NCBI GenBank assembly: GCA_022575985.1
Contig: JAKSXM010000137.1
Span: forward strand, 10,372,001 to 10,436,000
DNA from: Anagrus nilaparvatae
Lineage: Eukaryota > Arthropoda > Insecta > Hymenoptera > Mymaridae
DNA: 64,000 nucleotides
Direction of reading: 5' to 3'
This document shows, piece by piece, positions 38,001 to 50,270 of the stretch. A program made the position numbers and the translations under genes. Positions within the stretch are counted from its first letter, which is position 1; each line of letters opens with the position of its first letter. Under the pieces are notes generated by a model. The model was not told the DNA's origin. It did not search any database and was given only the letters and a program-made list of their open reading frames with translations.

Positions 38001-41000
38001 ATTAATTATATAGTTTGTAATTTTTAATTTAATACTTTTTTTTTGTTCTTATGAAATGTTAACGTAAGAGTTTTGATACGTGTAAAATATGGAAAAGATA
38101 TTTTGATATTTACTTTTTGTATATTAGACTTTGGGTTACATTAGATTAGGTTTTTAGTTAGGACGATAAAATCAGGTGGTGTAAAGTGTGATATTTGAAA
38201 TTTCATGAGATTATTATAGTTTTTTAGCGTAAATAATTTAAAATATGATATTCAGTTTTGTGTTTTAACCTTAGGCTACAATGGGGTAACGGTTGAGTAT
38301 TTGTTTGATGGTATCGAAGTAAATTGCATACAAATCCTCCAATGCTTATATTTAACATAATCTCTCAATTTTGAAGGAAAGATTGGTTTTTAAGTTATCA
38401 TATCGTACACATAATTCCGAGGTTAGAGATAGATATTGAAGTACCGGATACTATTAATTATAATGATGATAATAATCGGTACAGAAGCGTGACGAATACA
38501 AAGTAAACTTGGGATTTTACCCATCAGGTAGTAAAAAAAATCTTATCTTTCCAGCAAGAAATATTCTTCAAGAACCTTAAAAAGTTAAGTGATAAATCAA
38601 TGATTATTCTTGAAGGACGTCATCAAGCTAAGAGATCAAAGCTAACTGAAAATTTATTTACACCAGTACATGAATCACTGAAAAACTCAATTGGATCGTT
38701 TGAATAAAATTTAAAATAAATTGGCTGCATCAAGGGCGATTACTAAAATTTAACCAAAAGTCTAATATACTATACACCCATAAATATTTCTATATTTATT
38801 TATTTTAACATTTCCGTTTAATGTTATGATTATTATTAAAATTTATTGATAAATAATTGAAAAAAATAAAGTTCATTTATATAAAACATAAAAATATATC
38901 AATCAATTTATAATATTTTATTGAAACTAGTTGCATAAAGATAATAATTGAATAATTTATACCTACATAAAAGATAAGAACTTATATATACCACATAAAA
39001 GGATAAAATGTAAAAAATATATTATTTATATATAAACACCTTGGTATATATAAAAAATGTTAAAAGTTGAAAAAACTTAAATAATCTAAAAAGTCAATGA
39101 AACTTCAAATTAACATATTTATTGCATTTATGTGTATCATTTTCACTTTCACTCTTAAAAATGCCTATGAATTTGGTTATATATAAAGTGAAAATTCAAT
39201 TTAAACACACGCAATTTAAATTGATTAAATGATTATAAATTTTTTTTCCTTCAATTATAATATTGATAATTATAATTATGGACTTGTTTTATTTTTTTAA
39301 TAATTAAATATTTATTTAAGGAAATTCATTTTATTTACCATTTTCTTTGGATTTTTTTACAAAACTTTATTTTTTATAATAATCAAAACTTTTTCTGTCA
39401 GCTATAAATAATTCAAGATTAGCTTCTTTTATATATATATATTTCTAACGTATAAAAAAGGATCAAAAAAGAAAAAAAATAAAAACTATCGGAAATTCAT
39501 ACAATTTTATATATAAAAAAAATAAATAATTTAAAATTGCATGCGCGCTGAGTAACATCAGAAAGTAATGGCATGTTAACAAATCTTATAATATACAGTA
39601 TTTTAACAACTTGTAAAAAGCAGAGAAAATTTCCTCTCTCTTCAAGGTCTTTATATTGTAATATTAACCGTGAATCTTGTTATTATTAAGGAAATAATAA
39701 TAATAATAATATTAGTTTTATTATAAAATTATCAAATATTATAGGATATGATACTGTAAACTCATGCTGTGAAATTTTGTTATTCCGTAAAAATATATTT
39801 AGGACAGATATCCAATTTTCAGTCATTATTTAAGAGAAAATTAGATCTAGGTTAGTTTTGTTTCTTTTTTTTTAATAACGAATTTCAATTTTTTTTTTTG
39901 GGTTTGTTACAAGTATTATCAATAATTTTTTTTTTAATTTGTACAATTTTTCGGGTATTAATTCTCGTTTATGTTTTTGTGGATTTCAATGGATTAATTT
40001 TAGTCTTCAGAGCAGCAGAGCTTGAAAAAAAATTTGGCAGTTCTTTGAACAAATAATTTTGCTCCCAGTATGTTTTTTGGCTCGCTGATCTCTCATTTCA
40101 AGGACACCCTTCTAAGGACAAACTTCTAAAGGACATATTAACCATCATTTGAAATAATTCTTATAAAATAAGGCAAAATAACCAATCAAATCAAAATAAT
40201 GATATTAGGGGTAATTTTTTGAGGTCAGGACCTAAAAATTTTGAATCAGAGTTGCCGAAAACCTTAGCCCAGACATTTTTATGCGAATCGGATGAATACT
40301 TTATGTAATACATAGAAAAAACGCAAAAATTTGGCTGATAGTTGCCCATAAATGGGATTCGAAGAAAGTTTTCGGGGTCAGGACCTAAATATTTTCATTT
40401 AGTAAACTTTAACACATATTACCTGTCATTTAAAGGGTAATTAGAAATGATTCTTATGAAATATGTCAAATTAACCTTTAAAATTGACCGAAAAATACAG
40501 TTTTTCGGTATTAGGGCTATTTCCATGGGGTCAGAACCTAAAAATTAAAAATCAACGTATCGAAAAACTTACCTAACATAGATGAGTAGCCCTGCACTAA
40601 ATTTAAAAAAAAGTACATGCATCTAACATTTGCGGCTTCCGGACTATTCTTTAGAAGCGATATTTTAACACATAAACAATTTAAAATTTTTGAAATTCAA
40701 AAGAAAAATATGTTTTTTTAAAAATTTTCGGGGAAGGCATAGCCCCCTTAACCCTCTTGTACTTCTATAGCCACCGAAAAGAATAAAAAAACCGTTTCCG
40801 CAGCTACCAATACGAAAATTATCCTTTCATTTTTTGAATAGCGGATTTTTATATTGAATGTACGTAGTTAATTATGCATAAATTGTTAAAAAAGACTTTT
40901 CCGGATAGCCTGAATGAAACCAGGTACTTTAGCTAGTTATTAATAACATATAATTTTCTTAAAAAAAAAAAAGTAAATAATAAATTATTACGATATTACG

Positions 41001-44000
41001 TATAAAAGATTTAAAACTTGCATAAGGATAATAAAAGACCATAATTTTTATTGTAATATACAATATTTTTAAATGAACATCTTAATTAAAATTTTTATAA
41101 ACTTTTACACAATAAAATAAATATTATTATTTATGTAATTTGTAATAAAAATAATATTTACATTAATGAAAAAATATATAAATGCATACTACTAAAAGTC
41201 AGTGTCCTGAAAACATGATTTCCATAATATAATATATACTATAAGAAAGTTGTATTATTATTAGATACTAAAATTTATTTTTGTATTTACATTATTGAAT
41301 AATAATTAAAGAGAAATTTATTGGTTTTTAATTATTTACCACTTTGAAAAATCACATTTTTAAAAAAAAACTGTCTGAATCTAAAATTTTAATTGATTTG
41401 TTAGAATAAAAGGAATTTGAATAAATATTTGAATATATTAAGTTATCAAAGCTAATAGGATAAACTAATAATTTTTTTTTATGTGTATATCAACAGGTGT
41501 GTACATATTAATATAAAAAAAACTTGAATCTATTTTAATACACTTAATATTTACAAGACATCTGGTTGATAAGATGACGTGAAATGAAAATTATTATTAT
41601 TTTTTTAAGAATTTATAACAGTAGCTGTTGCATGTGTGATTATGTCAAAAAAAAATTTTTTTTTGCATATTATTTTATAATCTTTTATCCAATTAAATAA
41701 ATAATTTTATGGCCAGGTGTTGTTCTAATGATAATTCGTAATTGATTATTAAAGGAGGTGTAATTGCAATTTTTAAGATTACGTGTATGAAAGGTTCGAA
41801 TATCCTGTTGTTATTAAATAATTTTTTTTTTTTACTTAATGATATATTGTAGTTAGTTAGATTGATAAAAGAATAATTATTGTTTGACAGATGTTGGATT
41901 ACTTTTTATATTTTAGCTAATTTTGATTAAATTTTTTAAAGTTTTTAAGTTGCTTACTTAATTTAGGTGTGTTATCTTGCCCCATGTGGTGGTATTTAAA
42001 AAATTTTACCAAAACTAAAAGAGGCTAAATAAAATCAAAAATAAGACTAAATATTTTTAAGCGATCCCATAAGGAGTAGAGAATATTTAGATATTATTCA
42101 CTAGCAGTAGACGGAAAGTCCACTTGCGCAAGCTGATTTTTTTTTTCAGTGTACATACTAAAACAATTATAATTTTTTGCTGTTTTAAATAATATGTAAG
42201 AATGCAATTCTTAAGTCCAAACATTGAAAATCTAATTTCCTTTAACGATTACTTTCAAAAATAATAAAATATTTACGATAACATAAATCCAGTACAATAA
42301 CTAAAAATTTTATTTCCACATTTATTTGCTAAAAATTTAAATATTTTACATATAAATAAAAATACATTATTAAGAGTATAATATCGAACACAACAAACAT
42401 CATTTTAAAGTGTGAAAGGTAAAAAACTAGCCACATTAAAGAATTTAATAGCCTAAAGCAATATTAAATTTTATACATCTATTATATTCCAATTATTCAA
42501 TTAAAATAAACATGAAAAAGATGACCTAAAGATAATTTTGTATTTTTATATATAAATATCATATCTTTGACATAATCAACAATAAAAATATAATTTTGGC
42601 ATACTTTTTTTTATTAAAATCTGATTTTTCATATTTTAAAGATTATTTTCTATAGAAAATTCAATTGACCTTCTCCGGTATTTGTGTTTCTATGACTTTT
42701 AAATTTTTATTTTATTTCTTTTCAGTAGTTTTAGAGGTCAAGGATAACATTGAGAGTTTTTACTTTTTTTTTAGGATATATTATAAGATTAATCTAAAGC
42801 TATTTAATATGTCGAAACTGACCGCAATTTCTTTCTTTCTTTTATTTTGATATTTTTATAAAAAAAATAATCTTAAATTTCTCGTGTTAAAATAAAAATT
42901 AAAAATCATGTTTGATTTTTATTTTTTTTTCTCTTACAACATAATTAATAAGAAATTTTTTTTGTTTTTTAGGATGACGAACCACCTGAAATAACATATT
43001 GTGTAGTAGATCATGCTGGTACGTTAACGTTACAAGCAATGACACCAACATTACCAATGCCACCAGAAGAAGAATTAAATAAAATGTTTCTTGAATTAGT
43101 TGATGAATTAGATTTAACCCAAACAAATCGTCAAGCAGTATTATCATTGCCAGCGAATAAAAAATGGCAAATTTATTGTTCAAGAAAAGGTAATGGTACA
43201 TTAGAAAATGGTAATTTAAGAACAACCGATTTAAGTGGCGATCCAGAAGATTACATTAACAGAGTCAAATCTATAACTAATGTAAGTTTTTTTTTTTTGA
43301 AATCTAATTTAATCAAATTTTTTACACATTAAGCGTTACAATAATCTTTTGTTATGTATCAGAATTCATCGATAGAAGAAGTTGAAGAAGTTGGTAATCA
43401 TATGCGTAATGTTGAAGCATTAAAAACAGCACTTAGAACACAACCACATAGTTTTGTTATTAGATTTATTGAATTAGATGGTTTAAATACATTGTTACAA
43501 GTATTAGAAACTATGGATATGGAATCATCAAGCAGTTATCTTCATACTAGTGTCATTGGTTGTTTGAAAGCATTGATGAATAATTCTGTAAGTATCAGAT
43601 TTTTATTTATTTCTCTTGTCAAAAGAATTGATAATATTTACAAAACATTTTTTTTTTATACAAAATATGTAAAAATTTGAAACTTTCACATAAACTTCCT
43701 GTTTTCTTATACATATTTATTTTTGTTTATATTTGTTTAATAAATAACATTTATATAATTTTTATTTAAAAAAAATAATTAAATTTTTAGAATGGAAGAG
43801 CACATGTGTTAGCACATCCAACAGCAATAAATACAATATCACAATCATTAGCAACAGAAAATATAAAAACAAAAATATCAGTATTAGAAATACTTGGTGC
43901 AGTATGTTTAGTACCAGGTGGACATAGAAAAGTACTTGAAGCAATGTTACATTTTCAAAAATATTATTCTGAAAGAACGCGTTTTCAAAGTATTATCAAT

Positions 44001-47000
44001 GATTTGGATAAAAATTTTGGAATTTATAAAGATAATTTATCATTAAAAACTGCTATTATGTCATTTATTAATGCTGTATTAAATTATGGTCCTGGTCAAG
44101 TAACATTAGAATTTAGATTACATTTAAGATATGAATTATTAATGTTAGGTATACAACCAATAATTGAAAAATTAAGGAAATATGAAAATGAAACATTGGA
44201 CAGACATCTTGATTTTTTTGAAATGGTTAGAAATGAAGATGAAAAAGAATTAGCAAGAAAATTTGAAAAAGAACATGTTGATACTAAAAGTGCAACAAGC
44301 ATGTTTGATTTATTAAGGCGAAAACTTAGCCATACAGCAGCATATCCACATCTTCTTAGTTTGTTAGAGCATTGTTTATTGTTACCATGTATGTAATCTC
44401 TAATTGAAAATAAATTCATTTTTTTATGCCCTCTAAATCTTATTTTATTGTTTTCCAGTGGATTATGGTTCATATCCACAACATTGGCTGTTATTTGACA
44501 GAATTGTGCAACAAATTGTTTTGCAATCAGAAGGAACCCAGCCAAACACAACGAGAAATCCAGATGTTGCACCTATTGAAATTAATGTTAAAGAAATTGT
44601 ACATTTATTAGCTAAAGAAGAGGAATTAGTTGCTGCAAGAAATAAAGCTGAAGAATTAGAAAAAGAAAATACGGATTTATCGTCGAGATTAGCCAAAAAA
44701 GAACAAGAATTAGATATAAGGACACAAGAAAAGGTAAGTTTTCTGTTTAAAAATTTATTAATTTTTGTTTAAACAATGTTTTTTTCTTTGCAGGAGGATA
44801 TGGAAGCTAGTTTAGCTAGAATAAAAGAACGTTTAGAAAAAGAAACTTCATTACACATAGAAACAAAACAAAAAATTTCAGAACTACAAGATAACGTCGA
44901 AACGTTATCGCGACAAGTAAATAACGAGAAATCGGAAAGGAAACGATTAGAACAATTAGTATCTTCAGGAAGTTTGCCAGATGACGCGAAGGCATCCTTA
45001 AAAATTGCTGAAGTTGATGTTATTGAAAAAGTAGAGTCAAAACCAGCACCACCACCTCCTCCACCACCACCTCTAGCCCCACCTCCTCCACCTCTATTGA
45101 TGCCTGCTGCACCACCTCCAATGAAGGTAATATTTGTTGAATTTTTTATGCTGTTATGAACTATTATGCACAGTGGTTTAAATAATTTGTGTTTGTTTTA
45201 TCTTTAGATGGAAATAATAAAAAATGTTCCGCAACCAAGCAATCCATTGAAATCATTCAATTGGTCGAAGATACCAGAACAAAAATTACAAGGGACGATT
45301 TGGTCAGAATTGGATGATTCAAAACTTTATAACGTTATGGATTTAGAATCTATTGATAAAATATTTTGTGCATATCAAAAGAATGGCGTATCAACGGAAG
45401 GTTCAATCGAAGATTTACGAAATCTCGGTAAAAATCGTAAAACAATGTCAGTTATTGATTCAAGACGTGCGCAAAATTGTACAATTTTATTATCAAAATT
45501 AAAAATGTCTGATAATGAAATAACTAGAACTATTTTATCAATGGATCAACAAAATATTTTACATATTGATATGGTTGAGCAATTATTAAAATATATACCT
45601 TCTTCTGAAGAAGCTGCTTTACTTGATATGAATCAAAAAGAGCTACAAAGTCGAGCTGACTGTTTCTTATACCAAATTTCAAAGTAAGTTTTATTAGTTT
45701 TAAATATTTATAAAAAAAATTCACTTTAAAATTATTTTATTTTTATATTAATTTACCTTTATTTCAACAGAGTTCCACATTATGAGCAAAGACTGCGATC
45801 TCTTCATTATAAGAAAAAATTCTCAGCAGTAATTTCAGAATTAACTCCGCGCATGAGAGCAGTTTTAGAAGCAAGTCGTCAAGTAGCGCGTTCACGTCGT
45901 TTAAGAAAACTTTTAGAATTAGTATTAGCATTGGGTAATTACGTTAATCGCGGAAATGCACGTGGAAATGCTTGTGGGTTTAGATTAGCATCACTTAATC
46001 GATTAGTTGATACAAAATCATCATGTTCAAAAGGAACAACATTATTACATTATCTTGTACAAGTATTAGAAGCAAGATTTAAAGATGTTGTAGATATTGA
46101 AGAAGATATGCCACATGTTAGACCGGCTGCTAGAGTTAGTATGGTTGATTTACAAAAGGAAGTTGCCAATTTGAAAAATGGATTACAAGACGTACAGAGA
46201 GAAATCGGTAATTATTCTATTATGCATGGTTATATTTTTAAACTTTGATCCTGAGTTTTTCATCCCATCCCTGACGTTCTACTTCGCAAAAAAGAAATAA
46301 CGAAAACGTATTGACTTGCTTCGGGCAAACTGATATTCTTTCAGTAAGTAAAATAAAACAAGACGTTTCACCATTGAAAATAATCCATATCAAGATAAAC
46401 TGAAGTTAAGTTTCCTTAAGGCTAAAAGCTATACAATCTTCGTTTCATATCAATATATGCATCTTGGTCGCGTGAATTTACTGTTGAAAAACTTATTTAT
46501 GGTTTATATATTGTATATTAGCTTTTCGGAAAATTAATGATAAATTTTATGCTAAGGATATCTAAGTCGAACACTTTTTATAGCAAGAAATATTCATACA
46601 AGTTCACGGTTAAAAAAAATTGCAAAAATAAGTTATTTGGTAAAATTCCGTTTTTTATAATCATTTCGCGCCTTTTTGTAAAAAAAAATAAAACGCGAAA
46701 TAAGAAGCAAATTTTAAAAAAAACTCAGAACAAATGAATAATTTAGAAGAATTAAACCCCAATTTTTAATTTATAAAGCGGTTTTTTCAAATGTATACTC
46801 CTCTCATAATATGGGTTTGATTGTATAGTTACTGGAAACCACCAGATTTGGTCTAATATCGGTTTTTTGGGTCACTGATCACGAATTTTAGAGTCATTTG
46901 GTTAAGAAATTGGGGTTTCACCATTTTGGTTAAGAAATTAGCTTAAAGTGCGAAATAGCAAAAATACCCCTTTTTAGGGGTGTTATTTTTGCTAACTTAA

Positions 47001-48348
47001 GGGTGAAATATCTATTATATAAAAATTGATGGGCTTTATGGGGGCCGCCATCTTCTGGACAATATAAAGACCAATCAAATTGTTTGTTTACAAATTTGAA
47101 TTTTTCTATTTTCTTTATAGGTTATAACCTATATTTCTTTGATATTTTTGTAATAAAGCTCAGGGGAAATTATAATGCGGGCGAACAACGTGAGCCCGCT
47201 ATAGTCTAGTTATTTTTTAAAAAATCACTGAAATTCTTGACGACCCAATAAGCCTCTACTTGCCAAATTTGGGCACTCAAAGAGTAAATCTCTTAAAAAT
47301 ACTTAATTTTTGGGGTAGTTTCTGATAATTTATTTGGGTGAAGCCCCAATTTCTTAACCAAATGACCCCGAAGTTCGTGATCAGCGACCCTAAAAACCTA
47401 TACTAAACCTGGAGGTTGCCAGTAACTATACAACCCCCCTTCCCCGTATTATGACTGGAGTAATGATTATAAGTACTGCTTACTTTTATTTTTTTTTTTA
47501 ATTTAATTTGAGTGAAATAAGTTATGTAACCTGCTATGAATTTCAGTGCAGACTATATTTTGAATTCTTGGAGTTTCACAAAGTTTACAAGAAAAATTTT
47601 GAGTACAAATTTTAGAGTACAAATCAAAATATAATTTTTTCTTTTTACAGAATTCCACCGGGGCCAATCACAAGTACTACAAGGCGATATGTTTTTGCCA
47701 TCGATGAGAGATTTCCAAGCACAAGCAACTTGCAGATTAGCTGAAGCAGAAGATCTTTTCCAAGATATGAAAACTAGAGTAGGTTTATAAATTTTTTATC
47801 TGTTGTTTTTTAATGAGAAATAAAATAAATTTTTTTTAAAGTTTGATAGAGCTGTTCGTCTATTTGGTGAAGATTCTGCTGGTGTCCAACCTGATGAATT
47901 TTTCGGTATTTTTGAAAATTTCTTGCAAGCATTATCTGAAGCTCGACAAGATGTTGAAAATATGAGAAAGAAAGTAGAAGAGGATGAACGTAGGGCTAAG
48001 CAAGAGCAAGAAGTAAGCAAAAGTTTATGAATTATAAAAATATAATTTTAATATTAATTATAAAAACTTTTTCAGTTAAAAAAGCGGACAATGGAACGTA
48101 AAAATTCTCGGGAAGGTATACTAAATAGTATATCGTTAAATAAAAAGAACGAAACAAACGGTCATCATAACAGTGACAACAAAGGTGAATTTGATGATTT
48201 AATATCAGCATTACGTACTGGTGATGTATTTGGTGAAGATATTGCAAAATTTAAAAGATCAAAAAGAAGACCAGTAACACCAAGTAGTAATGGTCAAGAA
48301 TCTCGTAGACATAGCTCTCATCGTGAAGATTCACGTGAAAGACATTAA
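35056..48348 (+). CDS. DAAM: DAAM formin, complete coding sequence in 11 exons
   Basis: Joined exons 35056-35097, 42973-43281, 43363-43587, 43791-44388, 44459-44733, 44794-45126, 45208-45683, 45771-46207, 47651-47778, 47842-48012 and 48076-48348 total 3267 nt (1088 residues plus stop); all junctions are GT..AG and keep the frame. The length fits the family (about 1080-1150). Domains: GTPase-binding/FH3 about 40-415, coiled coil about 440-545, short polyproline FH1 567-594, FH2 about 595-985 with RRAQNC and [12 protein letters not shown] motifs and DTKS, DAD about 1037-1063 ([14 protein letters not shown] plus basic RSKRR). DAAM nucleates and elongates unbranched actin filaments downstream of Rho and Dishevelled in planar polarity, tracheal cuticle, muscle and axon growth; DAD binding to FH3 holds it inactive. 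The start is chosen from the family N-terminus [12 protein letters not shown] followed by [16 protein letters not shown]. Confidence 0.95.
35897..36818. mobile_element. CTCCAGTC-ended inverted-repeat element flanked by TA, copy 1, in DAAM intron 1
   Basis: The left end TA-CTCCAGTCAATTTACG and right end CGTAAATTGACTGGAG-TA are exact inverses flanked by TA, the duplication of Tc1/mariner-type elements. Sub-terminal blocks also pair (CCAGATTTGGTCTACTATAG and CTATACTAGACCAAATCTGG). In the middle, GACATATAATTGG...GGGTCGCTAAATCC faces its inverse near 36180-36220, so a second inverted-repeat unit seems nested inside. From 36215 on it shares an AACTTATAAC...GGTTTGTGTT and AAGTCC-rich module with the element at 2801-3745. 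Confidence 0.8.
38119..38770. mobile_element. Inverted-repeat element, about 650 bp, in DAAM intron 1
   Basis: The ends GTATATTAGACTTTGGGTTA and (reversed) GTATATTAGACTTTTGGTTA match over about 20 bp. The body is less AT-rich than the flanks and contains a smaller inverted block around 38565-38625 (ATTCTTCAAGAACC and ATTCTTGAAGGACG). No transposase frame was seen, so it is called a non-autonomous DNA element. Confidence 0.6.
40040..40600. repeat. Degenerate repetitive segment in DAAM intron 1
   Basis: Contains TTTTTTGGCTCGCTGATCTC, like the GGGTCGCTGATC blocks of the CTCC-ended family, and three spaced copies of a GGTCAGGACCTAAA-type word (about 40233, 40377 and 40529). The boundaries are unclear. 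The rest of intron 1 (35098-42972) is AT-rich with no exon recognised. Confidence 0.45.
42973..43281 (+). CDS. DAAM: DAAM coding exon 2, residues 15-117
   Basis: Runs from [16 protein letters not shown] to SITN, phase 0 at both ends. It encodes the start of the GTPase-binding domain, with the [19 protein letters not shown] segment typical of DAAM and diaphanous-type formins. The 81-nt intron that follows is short. Confidence 0.93.
43363..43587 (+). CDS. DAAM: DAAM coding exon 3, residues 118-192
   Basis: Begins [20 protein letters not shown] and ends LKALMNNS, phase 0 at both ends. This is GBD/FH3 armadillo-type helical sequence ([19 protein letters not shown]). Confidence 0.93.
43791..44388 (+). 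CDS. DAAM: DAAM coding exon 4, residues 193-391
   Basis: Begins [20 protein letters not shown] and ends LLEHCLLLP plus the first base of the next codon. It contains most of the FH3 diaphanous-inhibitory domain ([20 protein letters not shown]), the surface that receives the C-terminal DAD. The minus-strand open frames over this exon are shadows. Confidence 0.93.
44459..44733 (+). CDS. DAAM: DAAM coding exon 5, residues 392-483
   Basis: Begins by completing Leu, then [18 protein letters not shown]. The end of FH3 is followed by a Glu/Lys-rich coiled coil ([20 protein letters not shown]). It ends IRTQEK in phase 0 at a GTAAGT donor. Confidence 0.93.
44794..45126 (+). CDS. DAAM: DAAM coding exon 6, residues 484-594: coiled coil and FH1
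   Basis: The coiled coil continues ([20 protein letters not shown]) and then turns into the FH1 segment at residues 567-594, which holds a run of eight prolines and a run of five and ends AAPPPMK. FH1 polyproline binds profilin-actin. With two clear tracks in about 28 residues, this FH1 is compact compared with vertebrate DAAM1. Confidence 0.92.
45208..45683 (+). CDS. DAAM: DAAM coding exon 7: start of FH2
   Basis: Begins [20 protein letters not shown], the FH2 lasso and linker region, and includes [17 protein letters not shown], where the conserved actin-contacting Ile of FH2 domains lies. It ends two bases into a Lys codon at a GTAAGT donor. Confidence 0.93.
45771..46207 (+). CDS. DAAM: DAAM coding exon 8: central FH2
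   Basis: Begins [17 protein letters not shown] and includes the FH2 signature [19 protein letters not shown] and [10 protein letters not shown]. It ends REI plus one base of a Glu codon at 46207. The frame runs on past the donor into the intron ([11 protein letters not shown], stop at 46246), which is read-through rather than coding. Confidence 0.93.
46798..47460. mobile_element. CTCC-ended inverted-repeat element flanked by TA, copy 2, in DAAM intron 8
   Basis: TA flanks both ends (46796-46797 and 47461-47462). Left CTCCTCTCATAATATGGG and right CCCCGTATTATGACTGGAG are imperfect inverses. Inward, GGTTTTTTGGGTCACTGATC pairs with GATCAGCGACCCTAAAAACC, and TTTGGTTAAGAAATTGGGG pairs with CCCCAATTTCTTAACCAAA. 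The element occupies nearly half of the 1443-nt intron and leaves the splice sites untouched. Confidence 0.8.
47651..47778 (+). CDS. DAAM: DAAM coding exon 9: FH2
   Basis: Completes Glu and continues [20 protein letters not shown] to [10 protein letters not shown]. It is too short for simple open-frame searches but is bounded by CTTTTTACAG| and AGA|GTAGGT, and the family sequence requires it. It follows a 1443-nt intron that contains a transposon (46798-47460). Confidence 0.92.
47842..48012 (+). CDS. DAAM: DAAM coding exon 10: end of FH2
   Basis: [20 protein letters not shown] then [11 protein letters not shown], the conserved C-terminal helices of FH2, followed by a charged helix ([17 protein letters not shown]). 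Phase 0 at both ends; acceptor TTTAAAG| and donor GAA|GTAAGC. Confidence 0.93.
48076..48348 (+). CDS. DAAM: DAAM coding exon 11: DAD and C-terminus
   Basis: [14 protein letters not shown], then the diaphanous autoregulatory domain [14 protein letters not shown] followed by a basic cluster KFKRSKRR, and a Ser/Arg/His-rich tail ending RERH and stop TAA at 48346-48348. Confidence 0.94.
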   Translation, partial: LKKRTMERKNSREGILNSISLNKKNETNGHHNSDNKGEFDDLISALRTGDVFGEDIAKFKRSKRRPVTPSSNGQESRRHSSHREDSRERH

Positions 48349-49000
48349 TTAAAGTTATATTTTAATGACTGTTTAAAGACTGGATTAAAGAAACATGTTA
48401 TTATTTAAGACATATATAATATTTATAGAGTGCCAAAAGAAAAGGTCAAAATAATCGTAATCTCGAATTAGACAAAAAATTTTTTTTTAGTTAAGGTAAA
48501 TGTGATAAGAGAAAAACAAATATTCTTTTTTATACAGAAAATGGCATTTAAAATCCATTTTCATTTTATTTTTAAAATTATTTTAGGTTTTTTAATTGAA
48601 TAATTTTTATTTTTAATTTTTTCTTTTTAATTGTACATAAAGTCATTTTTAAGTTTATATAACAATATATTTTATAATTTTAATTATTTTAACGATTAAT
48701 TATGTTTTACGTTAGTCATGTATTTCAAAACTAGATTTTACCAACGAAAAAAAAAAGAAATTTTTCCATCCAATATTTATTAATCTTTATTCAAAGCCAT
48801 ATAAAACAAAATTTTATATAAAATAGAACCAAAAAATTGGTATATACTGCGTAGAATTAGTATTTTTAATTTTAAAAAATTGTATACTAATAAATTGTAG
48901 AAAATATTTAATAGATTTAATCTTGATTCATTATTTTCAATTTTAAAAAATTTTAAATGATATATGTGATATTTGCAGAAAATAAAACAATAAAAATTGA
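48349..49000 (+). other. DAAM: DAAM 3' untranslated region (extent inferred)
   Basis: AT-rich sequence after the stop codon. A hexamer AATAAA at 48981-48986 could be the polyadenylation signal, but many similar words occur in such AT-rich DNA, so the transcript end is uncertain. Confidence 0.4.
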
Positions 49001-49500
49001 TATTTACAGGACCAAAATTTTATAAAAAATTTTTTATAATTTAGTTTTAATTTTTTTATTTTTTTGATAAGTAAAAGGCCTAGAGATATTTAAAAAGTCT
49101 GATTTTAAAAATGAAATTGAAAATTGATAATATAATTAATCAATATGGCAGTGGATATTATATAATTAGAATAAAATACTAAATTTTATTAAATGTTTAG
49201 AATTTTCAATGTTTAGAAAAAAAAACACACATACACAATTTTATATATAACTTTATAATACAATAATTATAAGCTTTTTTGTATTTTTGTAAATATATAA
49301 AATATATGCATTTTTTTTAAAAAGCAAAATTTATATATATATTAGAATAAAAAATATGTCCAATTAATATATTATGCTAATATTATATGCAAAATGTATT
49401 AAATAATTATTAACAATTATTAAAATATATATAAATTTAATTTAAATTTTATTTACCTTGTGTTAAATATGTAATTTTACATTATCTTTGTAGGTAAAGG

Positions 49501-50270
49501 CTGTTTTCCGAAACTCGTATTTTGTCATTTTCTGTTGTATCACTCCATTTAAATAACATTAAGTCGGTACGACAGAAAACATAATTTTCGGAACAGGCAA
49601 AATCAGTGTTAGCTACGATCGGTAACATAAAGAACTAGTCCCAGTCTTGGTATGATCAAAATATATTGGAAACGTTTAAAATTATATTTGCGATTATTTT
49701 TGCGATTCAGATATTTTTGAACATTCTGAGCCATATTTAAAAAAAAATTTTTGAGCCATAAATTTTTCTATCCCCGTGATCCCTGTTTTAGTATGATCAA
49801 AATATATCGGAAAAGTGTAAAATTATATTAGCTGTTATTTTCGCGTTTCAAGCCACTTTGTTCATTCAAGCCATATTTTTAAAAAAATTTTTGAACCATA
49901 AATTTTTCTATCCCGATGGTTTCTGTCTTAGTATGATCAAGATATATCGGAAAAGTGTAAAGTTATAATAGATGTTATAATAGATGTTATTTTCGCGTTT
50001 TAGACCGTTTTGATAATTTTAAGCCATATTTAAAAAAAATATTTTTAAACAGAAATTTCTCTATTCCCATGGACCCAGTCTTGGTATGTCAGAATATATT
50101 GGAAAATTGTAAAATTAAATTAGCTGTTATTTTGGCGTTTCAGAGCATTTGAACATTCTAAGCCATATTTAAAAAATTTTTTTTGAACCAGAAATTTTTC
50201 TATCTCCATGGTCCCTGTTTTATTGGGTTCAAAATATATCGAAAAAATGTAAAATTCCACCTAAATTTTC
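49501..50270. repeat. Hairpin followed by tandem repeats of about 140 bp
   Basis: 49501-49597 is an inverted repeat (CTGTTTTCCGAAACTCG facing CATAATTTTCGGAACAGG, with TTTTCTGTTGTA facing GTACGACAGAAAA). From about 49640 a unit recurs with TATGATCAAAATATAT near 49651, 49792 and 49932 and diverged versions near 50095 and 50225 (spacing about 130-163). It contains CCCTGT(T/C)TTAGTATG, GCTGTTATTTTCGCGTTTC and AAGCCATATTT blocks. Related units in reverse orientation lie at 53036-53410. Confidence 0.7.

Noticed and set aside
41785..41800. GGTTCGAAT word as a tRNA T-loop
   Set aside because: No matching acceptor stem, D arm or anticodon arm around it.
42899..43225. 108-codon minus-strand frame
   Set aside because: Antisense shadow of DAAM exon 2.
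44096..44572. 158-codon minus-strand frame over DAAM exons 4 and 5
   Set aside because: It is antisense to conserved DAAM exons and crosses an intron; a shadow frame.
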